From: WRGT01 sp942493035
GTDB lineage: Bacteria > Spirochaetota > UBA4802 > UBA5550
Assembly: GCA_942493035.1 (NCBI GenBank)
Contig: OW818666.1
Location: 3,658,001 to 3,722,000 of the forward strand
DNA length: 64,000 bases
Direction: 5' to 3'
Shown: piece after piece, positions 17,543-27,138 of the stretch
Layout: every line of letters starts with the position of its first letter
Numbering within the stretch: position 1 is the stretch's first letter
Program-made: the position numbers and the translations under genes
Notes under the pieces: generated by a model
Seen by the model: only the letters and a program-made list of their open reading frames with translations
Database searches by the model: none
Told to the model about the DNA's origin: nothing

Positions 17543-18880
17543 TCAGAAACAGCTGTTAAAACTCCTGAAAAGATCATTACGGGAGAGACGTTCACTCTCA
17601 TTGAAGAAAGCTGACGATCTCTGCGTCTTCCACTCCTCCTGAGAAGAATAAATATTATAATATACCGACGGGAATACTTTCACGTCAATGCTTTTTAGAA
17701 ATGAAATAGTGTCGTCTATCTCTTCAAGGCTCTGCCCCGGAAGTCCAAGTATAAAATATCCCCGGACATTCATACCGTTCCGTTTTGCCGACTCAGCAAT
17801 AGTCTTAAACTTTTCAGAGCTGAATGGCCGCCCTTCGCTCCTCTGTATATCCTCCGAGTGAGTGACCAGAGAGATATTCAGCTCTCCAAAACCCGCACGC
17901 TTCATCAGAACAATTATTTCATCATCGATTTTTTCCAGTGAAATTCCGTTCATTGCAGCAAGTTCAAAAGAGAGACCATTCTGTTCTCTCTCAATAATCA
18001 GAAGCTCCAGAAATTCACGGGCTCTTTTTTTAGAAGGGAAAATATTATCATCTTCAAAGTTTATTATATCCGCTTTATACTTAAACAAGCATTCCTTCAT
18101 TTCGTTTAAAACATCAGACAATTCTCGCTCTCTTCTTCCGCTCCCCCAGATTATTTTCCCGGTACAAAACGAGCAGTTATTGGGACAACCCCGTGAAGAT
18201 ATCATTGAGATAAAATTCTTTTTGTAGGCTTTAAAATCTCTCTCAAGCAGAAGATCACGCGCAGGATAAGGCAGGAGTGATACATCGGGCTTTGATAAAA
18301 TCAAATTTTTATGTATAACACCATTTTCACGATACACAAGTCCCGGCACTGCATTAATGGATAAACCGCTTTCAATTGCCCGGACAAGTTCAAGAGATGA
18401 ATTTTCACCCTCACCGCAGATTACAAAATCTGTACTTGTATTATTAAGAAAATATTCAGGATATAGTGATGCATGATACCCCCCTACAGCAATGTATGCC
18501 TTTTCAGCATGTTTGCGGATTATTTCAATTACACGTTCAGTCTCTTTATAATAAGTAGTAAAGAGCGAGGAGATAAAATATATATCTGCAGGAGAGGTCC
18601 TGATCTGACGATCGATCTCCTGCCAGCTCATTCCGTAGTGTGTATAATTTGAATAAGGGAACCTGAGTTCCGGATCAGCATTGTTTATATACGGTTTCAG
18701 ATAAGTGAATTCTTCAGGGAGTTCTATTACACTCTTCTTACTGCTGTGACAGTTCAGAAGTACCGGACTGAATCCACCTGCTTGAAGAGATGCGGCAATA
18801 TAGAGAAGCCCCAGAGGCTGACGCCGTATTCCCGTTACATAAAAATCTTCGATTGGAGGATTGATTAAAGTTATTTTCAT
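17543..18880 (-). CDS. B12-binding-type radical SAM protein
   Basis: The N-terminus (KITLINPPIEDFY, LGLLYIAASLQAGG) is typical of the cobalamin-binding Rossmann region of class B radical SAM enzymes. The iron-sulfur motif CPNNCSFC (CxxxCxxC) lies near residue 230, and GYFILGLPGQSLEEI in the C-terminal barrel is a common family segment. I chose the ATG at 18880, because the family starts at KITLINPP and the longer frame from 18916 overlaps the upstream gene; neither has a strong ribosome site. The reaction is unknown. It follows a DUF3024 gene. Confidence 0.83.
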   Translation of the reverse strand: MKITLINPPIEDFYVTGIRRQPLGLLYIAASLQAGGFSPVLLNCHSSKKSVIELPEEFTYLKPYINNADPELRFPYSNYTHYGMSWQEIDRQIRTSPADIYFISSLFTTYYKETERVIEIIRKHAEKAYIAVGGYHASLYPEYFLNNTSTDFVICGEGENSSLELVRAIESGLSINAVPGLVYRENGVIHKNLILSKPDVSLLPYPARDLLLERDFKAYKKNFISMISSRGCPNNCSFCTGKIIWGSGRRERELSDVLNEMKECLFKYKADIINFEDDNIFPSKKRAREFLELLIIEREQNGLSFELAAMNGISLEKIDDEIIVLMKRAGFGELNISLVTHSEDIQRSEGRPFSSEKFKTIAESAKRNGMNVRGYFILGLPGQSLEEIDDTISFLKSIDVKVFPSVYYNIYSSQEEWKTQRSSAFFNESERLSRNDLFRSFNSCF

Positions 18881-18900
18881 TTTATTGTTAGTAGTATTTT

Positions 18901-19248
18901 TCAACCCCAGAAACATCCATACTGATCTTTATCTACTTCATCAATAAACTCTTTAACCGTATTAACTTCATGCAGAGGATCATATTTATGCCACTTCATA
19001 TCCGATTTCTGCCAGAATATTTTCCAGATATTGCCTGCTTGTACATATGTGGCTTTTGCTATAGGAACCTCAATTTTTTTATCAGGCTCATTCCATTTTG
19101 GTCTAATTTCAAATATAATTATGCTGAATTTTTCAATTTTATAACTTATATCTATCTCATTCCGGATTTCAACCGGAGGGCGGTTCTTTTCGATATACCC
19201 TTTCATTTCCTTCTCAATTCTCTTTTGATCAAGTTCATTAAAACTCAT
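18901..19248 (-). CDS. DUF3024 family protein
   Basis: A 115-residue soluble protein. Its pattern (RPKWN, PIAKATYVQAGNIWKIFW, DMKWHKY, and the terminal DKDQYGCFWG) matches my recollection of DUF3024, a small family of unknown role. It lies 20 nt upstream of the radical SAM start on the same strand and about 40 nt downstream of the EamA gene, so the three may share a transcript. Confidence 0.75.
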   Translation of the reverse strand: MSFNELDQKRIEKEMKGYIEKNRPPVEIRNEIDISYKIEKFSIIIFEIRPKWNEPDKKIEVPIAKATYVQAGNIWKIFWQKSDMKWHKYDPLHEVNTVKEFIDEVDKDQYGCFWG

Positions 19249-19289
19249 AAAATTTTTCCTCTATTCAAGATATATCTTCACTAAATTCA

Positions 19290-20333
19290 TTAATGTTTGT
19301 GTCTATGATGCATATCAGGCCAGTGCGGATGAGCGTGTTCATCCTCTTTATGCTGATGGAGATGTTCATGATATGAAATCTTTTCATCATGAGAATGAGT
19401 ATGATGCAGATCATCATGTCTGTGAAAATGTATATGCTCGACCTCATGGTGATGGTGATGATGCTCGTGTTTTTCAAACATAAAAAGTATTATTGATACA
19501 ATAAATAATGAAAAAGATGTTATCTGAAGACTGCTTATACTCTCGGACAAAAATATTATTGAAAAAAATACTCCGAAAAACGGCGCGCTTGAAAAAATAA
19601 TCTGGCTGCGGATAGCTCCAAGTTTCTGCGCAGAGATTATATACAAAACAATACTCAATCCGTATGACACGCTCCCGAGAATAAGAGCATAGAGTATAAA
19701 CTCTGCCGGTACTCTGTTCTCTGATAAATAATAACCGGCAGAAGTATTGACAATACCTGCGAAGAGACCTTTTATGAAAGTACTCTGCACTGCCGAGATA
19801 CCGTCAATCAGAGCTGTAAAATGATTATCAAATCCCCAGCATATACAAGCCGATCCGACCAGAATCGCCGGAATAATTCCCGCATGCCCCTCATTTACTG
19901 TAAGTATTAATCCTGAGATCAAAGCAAGTATTACACCCGCCCATCCCTTTACTCCAAGAAAATCTTTAAAAAAAAGAAATCCCAGAAGTGTCGTTGCAGC
20001 CAGTTCAAGATTCAGCCACAAGGAGACTGATGACGCCGAAGCAGCCTTGAGTCCGGAGAGTATAAGAATCGGGCCAAGAATGCCGCCCAGTAAAATAGAA
20101 CCGGAAAGCCTGATTTTATTGCTGCGGTTAAGATTGAAAAGATGAGGCAATTCTTTTCGAATCAGTATTACAGGTAATAGACCGATTGAAGCTCCAAGAT
20201 AAAGAAGTCCCCCCAGAAAAACCGGATTTATATCGCTGAGCAGGATTTTATTCAATGGCGTATTAATACCGAATAAAGCAGCTGAAAGTAGCGCCAGAAT
20301 TATTGCAGAATATCTGATTATTATTGTTTTCAT
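19290..20333 (-). CDS. EamA/DMT-type transporter with histidine-rich C-terminal tail
   Basis: Ten hydrophobic helices over about 290 residues in two related halves, with GINTPLNKILLSDINPVFLGG at the start of the first, match the EamA (drug/metabolite transporter) family. The last 55 residues are very rich in histidine, with runs such as HEHHHHHHEVEHIHFH and further HxH pairs, and should lie free in the cytoplasm or periplasm. Such a tail binds transition metals, so a metal-linked transport or sensing role is likely. Substrate and direction cannot be read from the sequence. Confidence 0.85.
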   Translation of the reverse strand: MKTIIIRYSAIILALLSAALFGINTPLNKILLSDINPVFLGGLLYLGASIGLLPVILIRKELPHLFNLNRSNKIRLSGSILLGGILGPILILSGLKAASASSVSLWLNLELAATTLLGFLFFKDFLGVKGWAGVILALISGLILTVNEGHAGIIPAILVGSACICWGFDNHFTALIDGISAVQSTFIKGLFAGIVNTSAGYYLSENRVPAEFILYALILGSVSYGLSIVLYIISAQKLGAIRSQIIFSSAPFFGVFFSIIFLSESISSLQITSFSLFIVSIILFMFEKHEHHHHHHEVEHIHFHRHDDLHHTHSHDEKISYHEHLHQHKEDEHAHPHWPDMHHRHKH

Positions 20334-20427
20334 TATGGTTTTCTATTATATTAATATTATTAATTAAAGCATATTATATTCAATAATTTTTTTTAAGATG
20401 ATTCGTATCTATTCATAAATTGGTATT

Positions 20428-20472
20428 AAAATTGCTTTCCTCCGCGCCTGTGGCGCGGCAGAGATAAAATTC
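20428..20472. repeat. short hairpin repeat, family 2, copy B
   Basis: Ends AAAATTGCT... and ...AGATAAAATTC match copy A at 17479. The core CCGCGCC-TGT-GGCGCGG is a perfect 7-bp stem. It lies between the EamA gene and the divergent 20539 gene; the remaining gap is AT-rich. Confidence 0.5.
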
Positions 20473-20538
20473 AACCGATTTTTTAAGTAAATACGCATAT
20501 TGAGTTAAATAAAAAATTCGATAAACATAGGAGATAGC

Positions 20539-20895
20539 ATGCCGCATATAGTTCTTGAAAATATCAATGAAATAAAAAAAGCCTATGAGACAATTGCACC
20601 TTTTGCAGATAAGATAGAAGGTGGTATGCTTAAAGTCCTGGATAAATATTTAAATGCAGCAGAGCAGATAGTATTAGTTGAAGCACTTGCAATAGAAAAC
20701 GGGAAAAATCAGAATTTTTTTATACAAATCTCACGGAAAGAATCAAGCATCACAGTCCGGCTTCTTCCGATGACCGATCCGGAGAAAACTGACGGTGTTA
20801 AAACCATCATGGCAAAAATAGCAAAACAGATAAAAGATAGAGATACAAAAATTACTTACGGTAAAACCAATCTTCAGGATTTTCTGATTAATTAA
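20539..20895 (+). CDS. hypothetical protein, 118 aa
   Basis: I do not recognise this small soluble protein. It has a clear ribosome binding site (AGGAGA, 7-8 nt before the ATG), helical N- and C-terminal thirds and a beta-rich middle (FFIQISRKESSITVRLLP). It overlaps the end of the convergent YqaA-like gene by 4 bp. No motif suggests a function. Confidence 0.75.
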   Translation: MPHIVLENINEIKKAYETIAPFADKIEGGMLKVLDKYLNAAEQIVLVEALAIENGKNQNFFIQISRKESSITVRLLPMTDPEKTDGVKTIMAKIAKQIKDRDTKITYGKTNLQDFLIN

Positions 20896-21338
20896 ATATT
20901 AATCACTTTTATCGTAATAAGCCCCAATGCAAGATATCTTGAAAACTTACCTGCAAACATGAATACAAACACCTTCCAGGCAGGAGCTCTCATAAACCCC
21001 AATGCTACGGCAAGCGGATCACCAATTACCGGCAGCCAGCATAGAAGAGAGGCAAGAGCTATACGATCTTTAATTTTCAAATGGAGTGATTTTATTTTTT
21101 CAATATTTGCATTCATATATCTTTCCAGCCATTCCCACTTTACGAGATATCCAAGAAGATAACTGCTCATACCTCCAAGGGTGTTCCCTGCAGATGCTGA
21201 CAACAGGCAGAGTGTAAAATCATAATTCCCATAGAGCATTGTACTGAATAACACCTCTGATCCTAGAGGAAGAACCGTTGCAGCCAGGAATCCTGTAATA
21301 AAAAGACCCAGGTAACCCGGGTCAAGCAACTCTATCAT
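20892..21338 (-). CDS. YqaA-like small membrane protein (VTT/DedA-related)
   Basis: A 148-residue protein of about four hydrophobic helices. TVLPLGSEVLFSTMLYG, GNTLGGMSSYLLGY and LCWLPVIGDPLAVALGFMR follow the YqaA branch of the VTT/SNARE-associated (DedA-like) superfamily. These proteins are linked to envelope lipid handling, but the molecular role of YqaA itself is not established. Confidence 0.85.
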   Translation of the reverse strand: MIELLDPGYLGLFITGFLAATVLPLGSEVLFSTMLYGNYDFTLCLLSASAGNTLGGMSSYLLGYLVKWEWLERYMNANIEKIKSLHLKIKDRIALASLLCWLPVIGDPLAVALGFMRAPAWKVFVFMFAGKFSRYLALGLITIKVINI

Positions 21339-21395
21339 TAATAAAACCTGCTGATATAAAAATTAAAATTTTCCGCAAATAGACTCAAGATTACT

Positions 21396-21812
21396 TCAAT
21401 ACCTTACATCAAGGTCATCTGCATCAAGATGTATAGTATGATATTTCAACTGCAGTAAAGAATTTTTTTCGTTGAAGTACCACGAGGATTCAATGCCGTT
21501 TGCACCTGCAACTGAAAGAAGCCACTCCTCTTCATGAGGGTGAATCTGTTTATCCGAAGCAGCGAGAATAAGCCCGTCTTTAATAAATTTTTCTGCAAGT
21601 TCATGTGAAGAAAAAACCGGAGGTTCCTCAGAAATATATCTGTTTTCAAGAATTTCATTAATCGCATCTTCGATAAAACCTGTTTCGAATCCTAACGCCT
21701 TACCTATCCGCATCATAATAACATGTTCCGGTTCGGAAATTTTATTGTCTTTTCTTATTAAAAGCAGCATCCCTTTAAAATAATTACTGCCGTCGATAAC
21801 TGGAATATTCAT
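21396..21812 (-). CDS. TerB-like helical protein
   Basis: A 138-residue soluble helical protein. KGMLLLIRKDNKISEPEHVIMMRIGKALGF and LILAASDKQIHPHEEEWLLSVA (both shortened in the motif: I-x-x-x-E near the ends of two helical repeats) resemble the two halves of the TerB/DjlA-N-like fold, which may bind metal through acidic residues. The family role is general (stress-associated); I assign no specific one. Confidence 0.55.
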   Translation of the reverse strand: MNIPVIDGSNYFKGMLLLIRKDNKISEPEHVIMMRIGKALGFETGFIEDAINEILENRYISEEPPVFSSHELAEKFIKDGLILAASDKQIHPHEEEWLLSVAGANGIESSWYFNEKNSLLQLKYHTIHLDADDLDVRY

Positions 21813-22022
21813 ACTGCACCTCTACATTTTACATCTTCACAATTTTTTTTCCAGGAATAAATATTCAGATCAATATGCATATCTGTTATTTCAGATGGTA
21901 TATTTTATTGCGAAAAGTGCTCCGGCTTTTTTATATTCATCTTTATTTTCAAAGTTTATGAATACAATTTTTTTGTAAAGATATAACTCTTTAAGTTACA
22001 GCATAAATTTTTTACATAGATA

Positions 22023-22373
22023 TTATCTGGATTTTTCATACTCCTTCATAGCCGCAGAATTACCCGCATCATTAAAATCGATGATATTCTTCAAGTGTAT
22101 AAATGAATCAAATTCAATCTCCTTGAATATAACCGCAACACCTTTTGTCTCTTTACGCGCAACTACACCATTAATCTTGAGACTCAGTTCAGATGTTGTA
22201 CCTGAAAGATAAATTGAAACCTCAACCGGAGTATCAAGCGGTATATCATCTGCAGTATTCATAAACATACCATTGGTGCTGAGATTTTCAACGTCCCCGT
22301 TAACAGTATTACCATTATACTCAAGTGAGGCATTTACATGAAATACAATTCTTGATTTATTTCTCTCTCCCAT
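22023..22373 (-). CDS. PilZ domain protein
   Basis: The 116-residue protein is a single PilZ domain, the cyclic-di-GMP receptor fold. The basic motif is present near the start in weak form (ERNKSR), and the second motif [D/N]xSxxG appears as ENLSTNGMF. The basic motif is not the strict RxxxR, so ligand binding should be tested. AGGAG lies 11-12 nt before the ATG. The 21813-22022 and 22374-22601 gaps show AT-rich DNA and part of a family-2 repeat only. Confidence 0.82.
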   Translation of the reverse strand: MGERNKSRIVFHVNASLEYNGNTVNGDVENLSTNGMFMNTADDIPLDTPVEVSIYLSGTTSELSLKINGVVARKETKGVAVIFKEIEFDSFIHLKNIIDFNDAGNSAAMKEYEKSR

Positions 22374-22550
22374 AATATTTAATCTCCTTATGTCCGACTT
22401 TACTATTTATAACTGTAATAAATACAGGGGAATATATCAAGCAGGGATGCTATTTTTTGATATAATCTTTTTTATGATTTCCGGTAAATTAAATGTAAAT
22501 TTATTTTAAAAAAATATTATATTTCCAGCAATTGCTGATAAACTGGTGAT

Positions 22551-22592
22551 ATTTTATCTCAGACGCGGCGGAGAGTAATATCACTGCTAAGG
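22551..22592. repeat. short hairpin repeat, family 2, partial copy
   Basis: ATTTTATCTC-AGACGCGGCGGAGAGTAAT matches one arm and core of family 2 in the opposite orientation to 20428. It ends 10 nt before the MarC start, so it overlaps the leader region. Confidence 0.35.
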
Positions 22593-22601
22593 AGTCTGAC
22601 A

Positions 22602-23207
22602 ATGACTGCAAAATTTTTATCCATATTTATCCCGATGTTTATACTCATGGATTTCATCGGAACTATACCTCTGTTTATCACTCTTACAAAAAAATATTCA
22701 CAACGTGATAAAATCCGGATCGCTTTCACCGCGTCTGTTATTGCCGGTACAATTGTTTTGATTTTTTCAATACTCGGCAGACAGATTATGAATTATTTCA
22801 ATATATCCCTTGAGGCGGTAAAAGTCGGAGGGGGGCTTCTGCTTTTATATATTGCTTTTCAGATGATACTTTCTAACCACTCCTCTGATGAAAAAAGTGA
22901 TCCTGTTAAATTAAGAAATATTACTGTTTCCCCTCTTGCAATCCCGATGCTGGCAGGTCCGGGGAGCATGGCATTTGGAATGATATCATATTTGAGTTTA
23001 TATGGATGGGATAAATTGTATTTATTCATCTCTCTACTGACAGCAGTCATAATAGGTTCTCTTCTGCTATCGGCTTCATCATTCATTGAAAAACTCCTTG
23101 GTACTGAATTCGTAAAAGGGATGGAGAAGATAATGGCTGTACTGGTATCTTTTATCGCACTGGAGATGATTATGAATGGAGTAAAGTCATACTTTTTTGT
23201 AAATTGA
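22602..23207 (+). CDS. MarC family integral membrane protein
   Basis: A 201-residue protein with six hydrophobic helices. It begins FIPMFILMDFIGTIPLFI and contains PLAIPMLAGPGSMAFGMI, the hallmark segment of the MarC (UPF0056) family. AAGGAG at 22590-22595 supports the start. The family was once linked to antibiotic resistance, which was not confirmed; its transport substrate is unknown. Confidence 0.92.
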   Translation: MTAKFLSIFIPMFILMDFIGTIPLFITLTKKYSQRDKIRIAFTASVIAGTIVLIFSILGRQIMNYFNISLEAVKVGGGLLLLYIAFQMILSNHSSDEKSDPVKLRNITVSPLAIPMLAGPGSMAFGMISYLSLYGWDKLYLFISLLTAVIIGSLLLSASSFIEKLLGTEFVKGMEKIMAVLVSFIALEMIMNGVKSYFFVN

Positions 23208-23245
23208 AAATTCAATAATTTCATCGGGATACAGGATATTAAAAA

Positions 23246-23917
23246 ATGATAAAACAGCGATTTACTCTCATAACTCTTTTAATAATTGTTTTCGGATTTA
23301 CCTCATGCGACGGAGCTGAAAATCTGATTTCAGTCAGCAATAACAGCACCGTTACTGGACAATACTCAATCTATATAATAAACTACAGTTTTCACACAGG
23401 GATAGTTATTCCCGTTAACAGTGAATCAATTGTTGCCGTAACCGCACTTGTATACTTTAAGCAATTCAGTTTTACTGATATCGGATGGGGAGAGGAGAAA
23501 TTCTACCAGAATCCCGACGACAATTACTGCATGGGGGCACGGGCGATTCTTCTTCCGAATAGAAGTGTTCTGCGCGTAGAAGGATACAACAGCAGCGATA
23601 ATTTTATTTTATGGAGCAATTACGTAGTAATGCTTAATCTTACAAAAGAACAGTATTTTAAACTACTCGCTTTCATCAATCAAAGTTTTGCAAAGCAGAG
23701 CAGCAACGATCTTATAATTGCATCTGAAAAACATTCAGGAGATGTAATCTTTTTTAATTCTATTTACAGGTATCATCTGTTTAACACATGCAATACCTGG
23801 ATAGCAGAGGCCCTTAAAGTGTCGGGGCTGGATGTATCCCCATTTTTTACTATCACTGCAGGCCAGCTTTATAATGAAATTAAAAATAAAGGGAGAGTAG
23901 TCAAACCTTTAAAATAA
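23246..23917 (+). CDS. DUF2459-family lipoprotein
   Basis: A lipobox (FGFTSC) at about residues 16-21 marks a lipoprotein. The body follows the DUF2459 (TIGR02117-like) pattern: IYIINYSFHTGIVIP, then FTDIGWGEEKFYQ near 85, then FNTCNTWIAEALKVSG near 185. The cysteine and histidine residues and the late NTCNTW segment are characteristic. Function of the family is unknown. It follows MarC by 38 nt and may share its transcript. Confidence 0.83.
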   Translation: MIKQRFTLITLLIIVFGFTSCDGAENLISVSNNSTVTGQYSIYIINYSFHTGIVIPVNSESIVAVTALVYFKQFSFTDIGWGEEKFYQNPDDNYCMGARAILLPNRSVLRVEGYNSSDNFILWSNYVVMLNLTKEQYFKLLAFINQSFAKQSSNDLIIASEKHSGDVIFFNSIYRYHLFNTCNTWIAEALKVSGLDVSPFFTITAGQLYNEIKNKGRVVKPLK

Positions 23918-24035
23918 AAGACCCGTTTAAAGATCTTTCTATTTTATGTATTAAGATTATTTTGATCCAGCTTTTTTCAGGATCTCAATTAACTCAGGCC
24001 ATGTTGTAGATGATGGAGATGTAGCATTAAACAAT

Positions 24036-24551
24036 TTAAAAATCAAAATGTTTTCTATCACCCTTTTTCCAGAATTCAAATCTCTTAGCAGCCAGCTCAG
24101 AGGCATCTCTGCTCTTCTGTTCTTTATTATGTATATCCGGAAAATTCTCAAAAAACTGATCCAGATTATCCGCGACAGCGTAAACCCGTGGTCCCTCAAA
24201 ATCAAATATCAGAACCGGCATCATCTCTTCAGAACTATCCCATACCAGAAATCCTTTAGATTCAGGAACCTCGGGATGATCATAGTATGCCAGAGGGATA
24301 TAAGTATGGAACTCGCTTGTCCATATCTCTTTAATATTTTTAATCCCCTGGGATTTCCCAAGCTCAATTACATCGGTAAGAAGTTCATCCGAAAAATGAA
24401 GATGGAATAATCCGCTTATAAAACCTGTAAAGAGCGCCTGGTTCTCTTCATACTGCTCATACTCTTTCTCTTTAATAAACTTTTCATATCTTGCCGGGAG
24501 AGTTACTTTATAATTCTTTGCCATTTTTGATAAAAATAAATTTTCGTCCAT
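24036..24551 (-). CDS. SMI1/KNR4 (SUKH)-like protein
   Basis: The 171-residue soluble protein begins KNYKVTLPARYEKFIKE and has LVWDSSEEMMPVLIFDFEG...VYAVADNLDQFFENF, a pattern similar to SUKH domains, where a short strand and the late Fxxxx helix are typical. In other bacteria these can be immunity proteins against secreted toxins, but no toxin gene is adjacent. I prefer the ATG at 24551, which has AAAGGA about 9 nt upstream; the ATG at 24560 is too close to that site. Confidence 0.5.
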   Translation of the reverse strand: MDENLFLSKMAKNYKVTLPARYEKFIKEKEYEQYEENQALFTGFISGLFHLHFSDELLTDVIELGKSQGIKNIKEIWTSEFHTYIPLAYYDHPEVPESKGFLVWDSSEEMMPVLIFDFEGPRVYAVADNLDQFFENFPDIHNKEQKSRDASELAAKRFEFWKKGDRKHFDF

Positions 24552-24614
24552 TTTATACATCCTTTCTTTTTTTAATCTTATATATATAGCGGTTAACGAT
24601 TGAATTAGGTCTTA

Positions 24615-24675
24615 TCATTTCGAACTAATGTGAGAAATCTTAGATTTCTCAGTCGCTATCGCTTCTTCGAAATGA
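24615..24675. repeat. REP-like palindrome
   Basis: Outer arms TCATTTCGAA (24615-24624) and TTCGAAATGA (24666-24675) are perfect complements. An inner perfect stem GAGAAATCT / AGATTTCTC lies at 24632-24650. This kind of repeat (TCATTTCGAA...GAGAAATCT) is dispersed in many bacterial genomes. It separates the chromate transporter end from the SUKH-like start. Confidence 0.65.
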
Positions 24676-24711
24676 CAGAGTATGTATTATTTCATTCATT
24701 AAATGCTATAG

Positions 24712-25914
24712 TCAGAATTGAAATATTTCTAATATCATTCCCCCTGCTGCTCCTGCTATTACAATTATCCATGGAGGTAATTTAATAAAAACCAGCATCG
24801 CAAACAACAAAACAGTCAGTGCAAGATCACTTTTAGAGAAAACAGCCGATATCCATACGGGATTATACAATGCTGCAAGCAGTATGCCGACTACTGCGGC
24901 ATTTACACCGGTAAGAGCACCCTGAATTTTAGAACTGTTGCGAAGCATATTCCAGAAAGGGAGAGCCCCCATAATCAATAGATATGCCGGAAGAAAAATT
25001 GCAGCCAAAGCGATAATGGCGCCTTTAATACCCCCAATCATTGCTCCGAGATATGCCGCAAATGTAAACAGCGGACCGGGAACACCCTGCGCTGCTCCAT
25101 AACCTGCAAGAAACACATCTCTGCTCACCCACCCTGTCGGTACAACCTCATGCTCAAGAAGGGGGAGTACAACGTGACCACCTCCGAATACGAGAGATCC
25201 GGACCGATAAAAACCATCTGCAACAGCAATCATATGGTTCCCTGTTAAATTACGAAGTACCGGTAAGGAGACAAGTAATGTAAAAAATGCTACCAGACAA
25301 ATGAGAGCGAATCTTCTGCTGACGGGAACTTTTATTTTTGCCGGAGCTGTTGTCTCATGATTCCTGTAAAATATTAATCCTAAAATACCCGCTGCTGCAA
25401 TCAGAATAATCTGATTGAATGCATTTTGCCAGAATAACAGAATTATAAAAACTCCAATTGCAATTAAAGATCTGATCTTATCATTAATAAGTCTCTGCCA
25501 CATAGTAAGAATCGCCTGGGCAACAATCGCAGCAGCGACAATCTTAAGTCCATGAAGCCACCCTGAATCTATTATATTAAATCCCTGCAGAACAAATGCA
25601 AAAAGAATCATCATAACAGCCGATGGAAGAGTGAACCCGACCCAGGCTGCAATCCCGCCCGGAATCCCTGCGCGAATAGTTCCTATGGCAATACTTATCT
25701 GACTGCTTGCCGGACCGGGAAGGAACTGACACAGAGCAACAAGATCGAGATAACTCCGCTCATCGAGCCACTCCCTTTTATCAACATACTCATTATGATA
25801 ATAGCCGAGATGCGCAATTGGACCGCCGAATGATGTTAAACCGAGTTTCAATGAAACAGCAAATACTTCCATCACAGCTTTAAATCCGTTTTTAATTTTA
25901 AGTTTTTCAGTCAT
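24712..25914 (-). CDS. chrA: chromate transporter (two-domain ChrA)
   Basis: A 400-residue membrane protein in two homologous halves, as in long-chain CHR family members. The first half has GLTSFGGPIAHLGYYHNEYV and CQFLPGPASSQ; the second half repeats SLVFGGGHVVLPLLEHEVV and AAQGVPGPLFTFAAYLGAM. These proteins export chromate, probably by exchange across the inner membrane. A MITE-like element (copy 3) lies 45 nt upstream of the start, in the place of the promoter. Confidence 0.94.
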   Translation of the reverse strand: MTEKLKIKNGFKAVMEVFAVSLKLGLTSFGGPIAHLGYYHNEYVDKREWLDERSYLDLVALCQFLPGPASSQISIAIGTIRAGIPGGIAAWVGFTLPSAVMMILFAFVLQGFNIIDSGWLHGLKIVAAAIVAQAILTMWQRLINDKIRSLIAIGVFIILLFWQNAFNQIILIAAAGILGLIFYRNHETTAPAKIKVPVSRRFALICLVAFFTLLVSLPVLRNLTGNHMIAVADGFYRSGSLVFGGGHVVLPLLEHEVVPTGWVSRDVFLAGYGAAQGVPGPLFTFAAYLGAMIGGIKGAIIALAAIFLPAYLLIMGALPFWNMLRNSSKIQGALTGVNAAVVGILLAALYNPVWISAVFSKSDLALTVLLFAMLVFIKLPPWIIVIAGAAGGMILEIFQF

Positions 25915-25958
25915 ATCACCTCACGGCTGGTTTCTCTTAATATTTTTTTAAACAATAA

Positions 25959-26079
25959 CAGTGTTTATTCCTTAACTTTTCTTATGTAAATAAAGCTCTA
26001 TTATCCCCGCCGCCGAAGGCGGCGGGGATATATATTTTTTGTCTTTTATTCTAAAAATTATATTCAGGAATAATTACTG
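25959..26079. mobile_element. MITE-like element, copy 3
   Basis: A 121-bp copy with both inverted ends (CAGTGTTTATTCCTTAAC left, AGGAATAATTACTG right) and an intact hairpin (CCCCGCCGCC-GAA-GGCGGCGGGG). The flanking 9-mers AAACAATAA (25950-25958) and AAATAATAA (26080-26088) agree at 8 of 9 positions, a probable aged target duplication. Confidence 0.78.
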
Positions 26080-26123
26080 AAATAATAATATATTTAAAAA
26101 ACAGGTCAAACCAATTTCACAAT

Positions 26124-26876
26124 TTAATCAGATAATAAAATGACCTGACCCGGATAGACATATCTTATCTGATCACATGAAGGTTCTTTCTGTTTTTTCA
26201 GATGAGTTCCGTAAAACTGAATTTTCCCTTCACTGTGCGGAATCCCATTTTCAATAAGATCCTGTTCTGACATATGAATTTTCTTAGGATCTGACGGTTC
26301 TCCATTGAGATCAGTTATTATAATTTGCGGGAAGAGTTTTATCGTTGTGATCAATTCATCACTCCAGAGAGTATCTGCAAAGTAAGAGAAAATTATTTTA
26401 TCTTTTCGATACAATGAAAAACCGCATGTCTCCACAAAATGATTCATGGAAATTATTTTCAGCTTGGTTACATCATCTAAATCAATACTGCTATCTGCTT
26501 TAAGTTCAACAACGATAAAATTACTATCAATCCAGTTATTAACAGGATGATTCTCCCCCAATGCAAGTCTGCATATCTCTTTCGATTTGTTTTTAATACC
26601 GGCGGGGCCGAGAATGCTGATTTTATAATTCATAGACTGACCGGCTGAATTAAAGAATAAACGGAGTATCAGAAATGGAAGACCAAAGTAATGATCACCA
26701 TGAAAGTGTGAAATATATATTACACGAAGCAGAGACAGATCTGTTTTTTCCCTGAAAAGAGAGTTCATTATATCCGGTGGAGTCTCAACCAGTAGAAAAT
26801 TATCAGCCATAAATGAATTATAAGGTAAACCATCATTTACAGCTCCGCCGTTGCCTAATATCTTAATCTGCATCAT
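26124..26876 (-). CDS. metallo-beta-lactamase-fold hydrolase, RNase Z-like
   Basis: The start (MQIKILGNGGAVNDGLPYNSF) matches the RNase Z/arylsulfatase-type opening strand. The zinc motif HFHGDH (HxHxDH) lies near residue 57. A second histidine region is MNHFVETCGFSLY, and FSYFADTLWSDEL is the usual D-containing strand. The C-terminal YGTHLKKQKE may supply the last ligand. The 250-residue length is a little short for RNase Z, so the substrate is unsure. I use the start at 26876, with AGGTGA about 5 nt before it. Confidence 0.78.
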   Translation of the reverse strand: MMQIKILGNGGAVNDGLPYNSFMADNFLLVETPPDIMNSLFREKTDLSLLRVIYISHFHGDHYFGLPFLILRLFFNSAGQSMNYKISILGPAGIKNKSKEICRLALGENHPVNNWIDSNFIVVELKADSSIDLDDVTKLKIISMNHFVETCGFSLYRKDKIIFSYFADTLWSDELITTIKLFPQIIITDLNGEPSDPKKIHMSEQDLIENGIPHSEGKIQFYGTHLKKQKEPSCDQIRYVYPGQVILLSD

Positions 26877-27138
26877 ATTCACCTGCTGATGTAATATTAA
26901 TATAACTCCAATAATAATTCAATGATTATTAAAATTCCTCAACATGTATAAATTCTATAACATCTTATTTTTTAAGACGCAACGCAAAACATACACACCC
27001 TCGATAATAATTCGCTAACATACCGCATCCATTAAAAAATTGACCATTTTTTTAGTTGATTTTTCCGACACCGCCATAAATAAACTTATTCAGATTATCA
27101 ATTCTGCCCTGAGACGATTAACAAAGGAATACCCGGAA

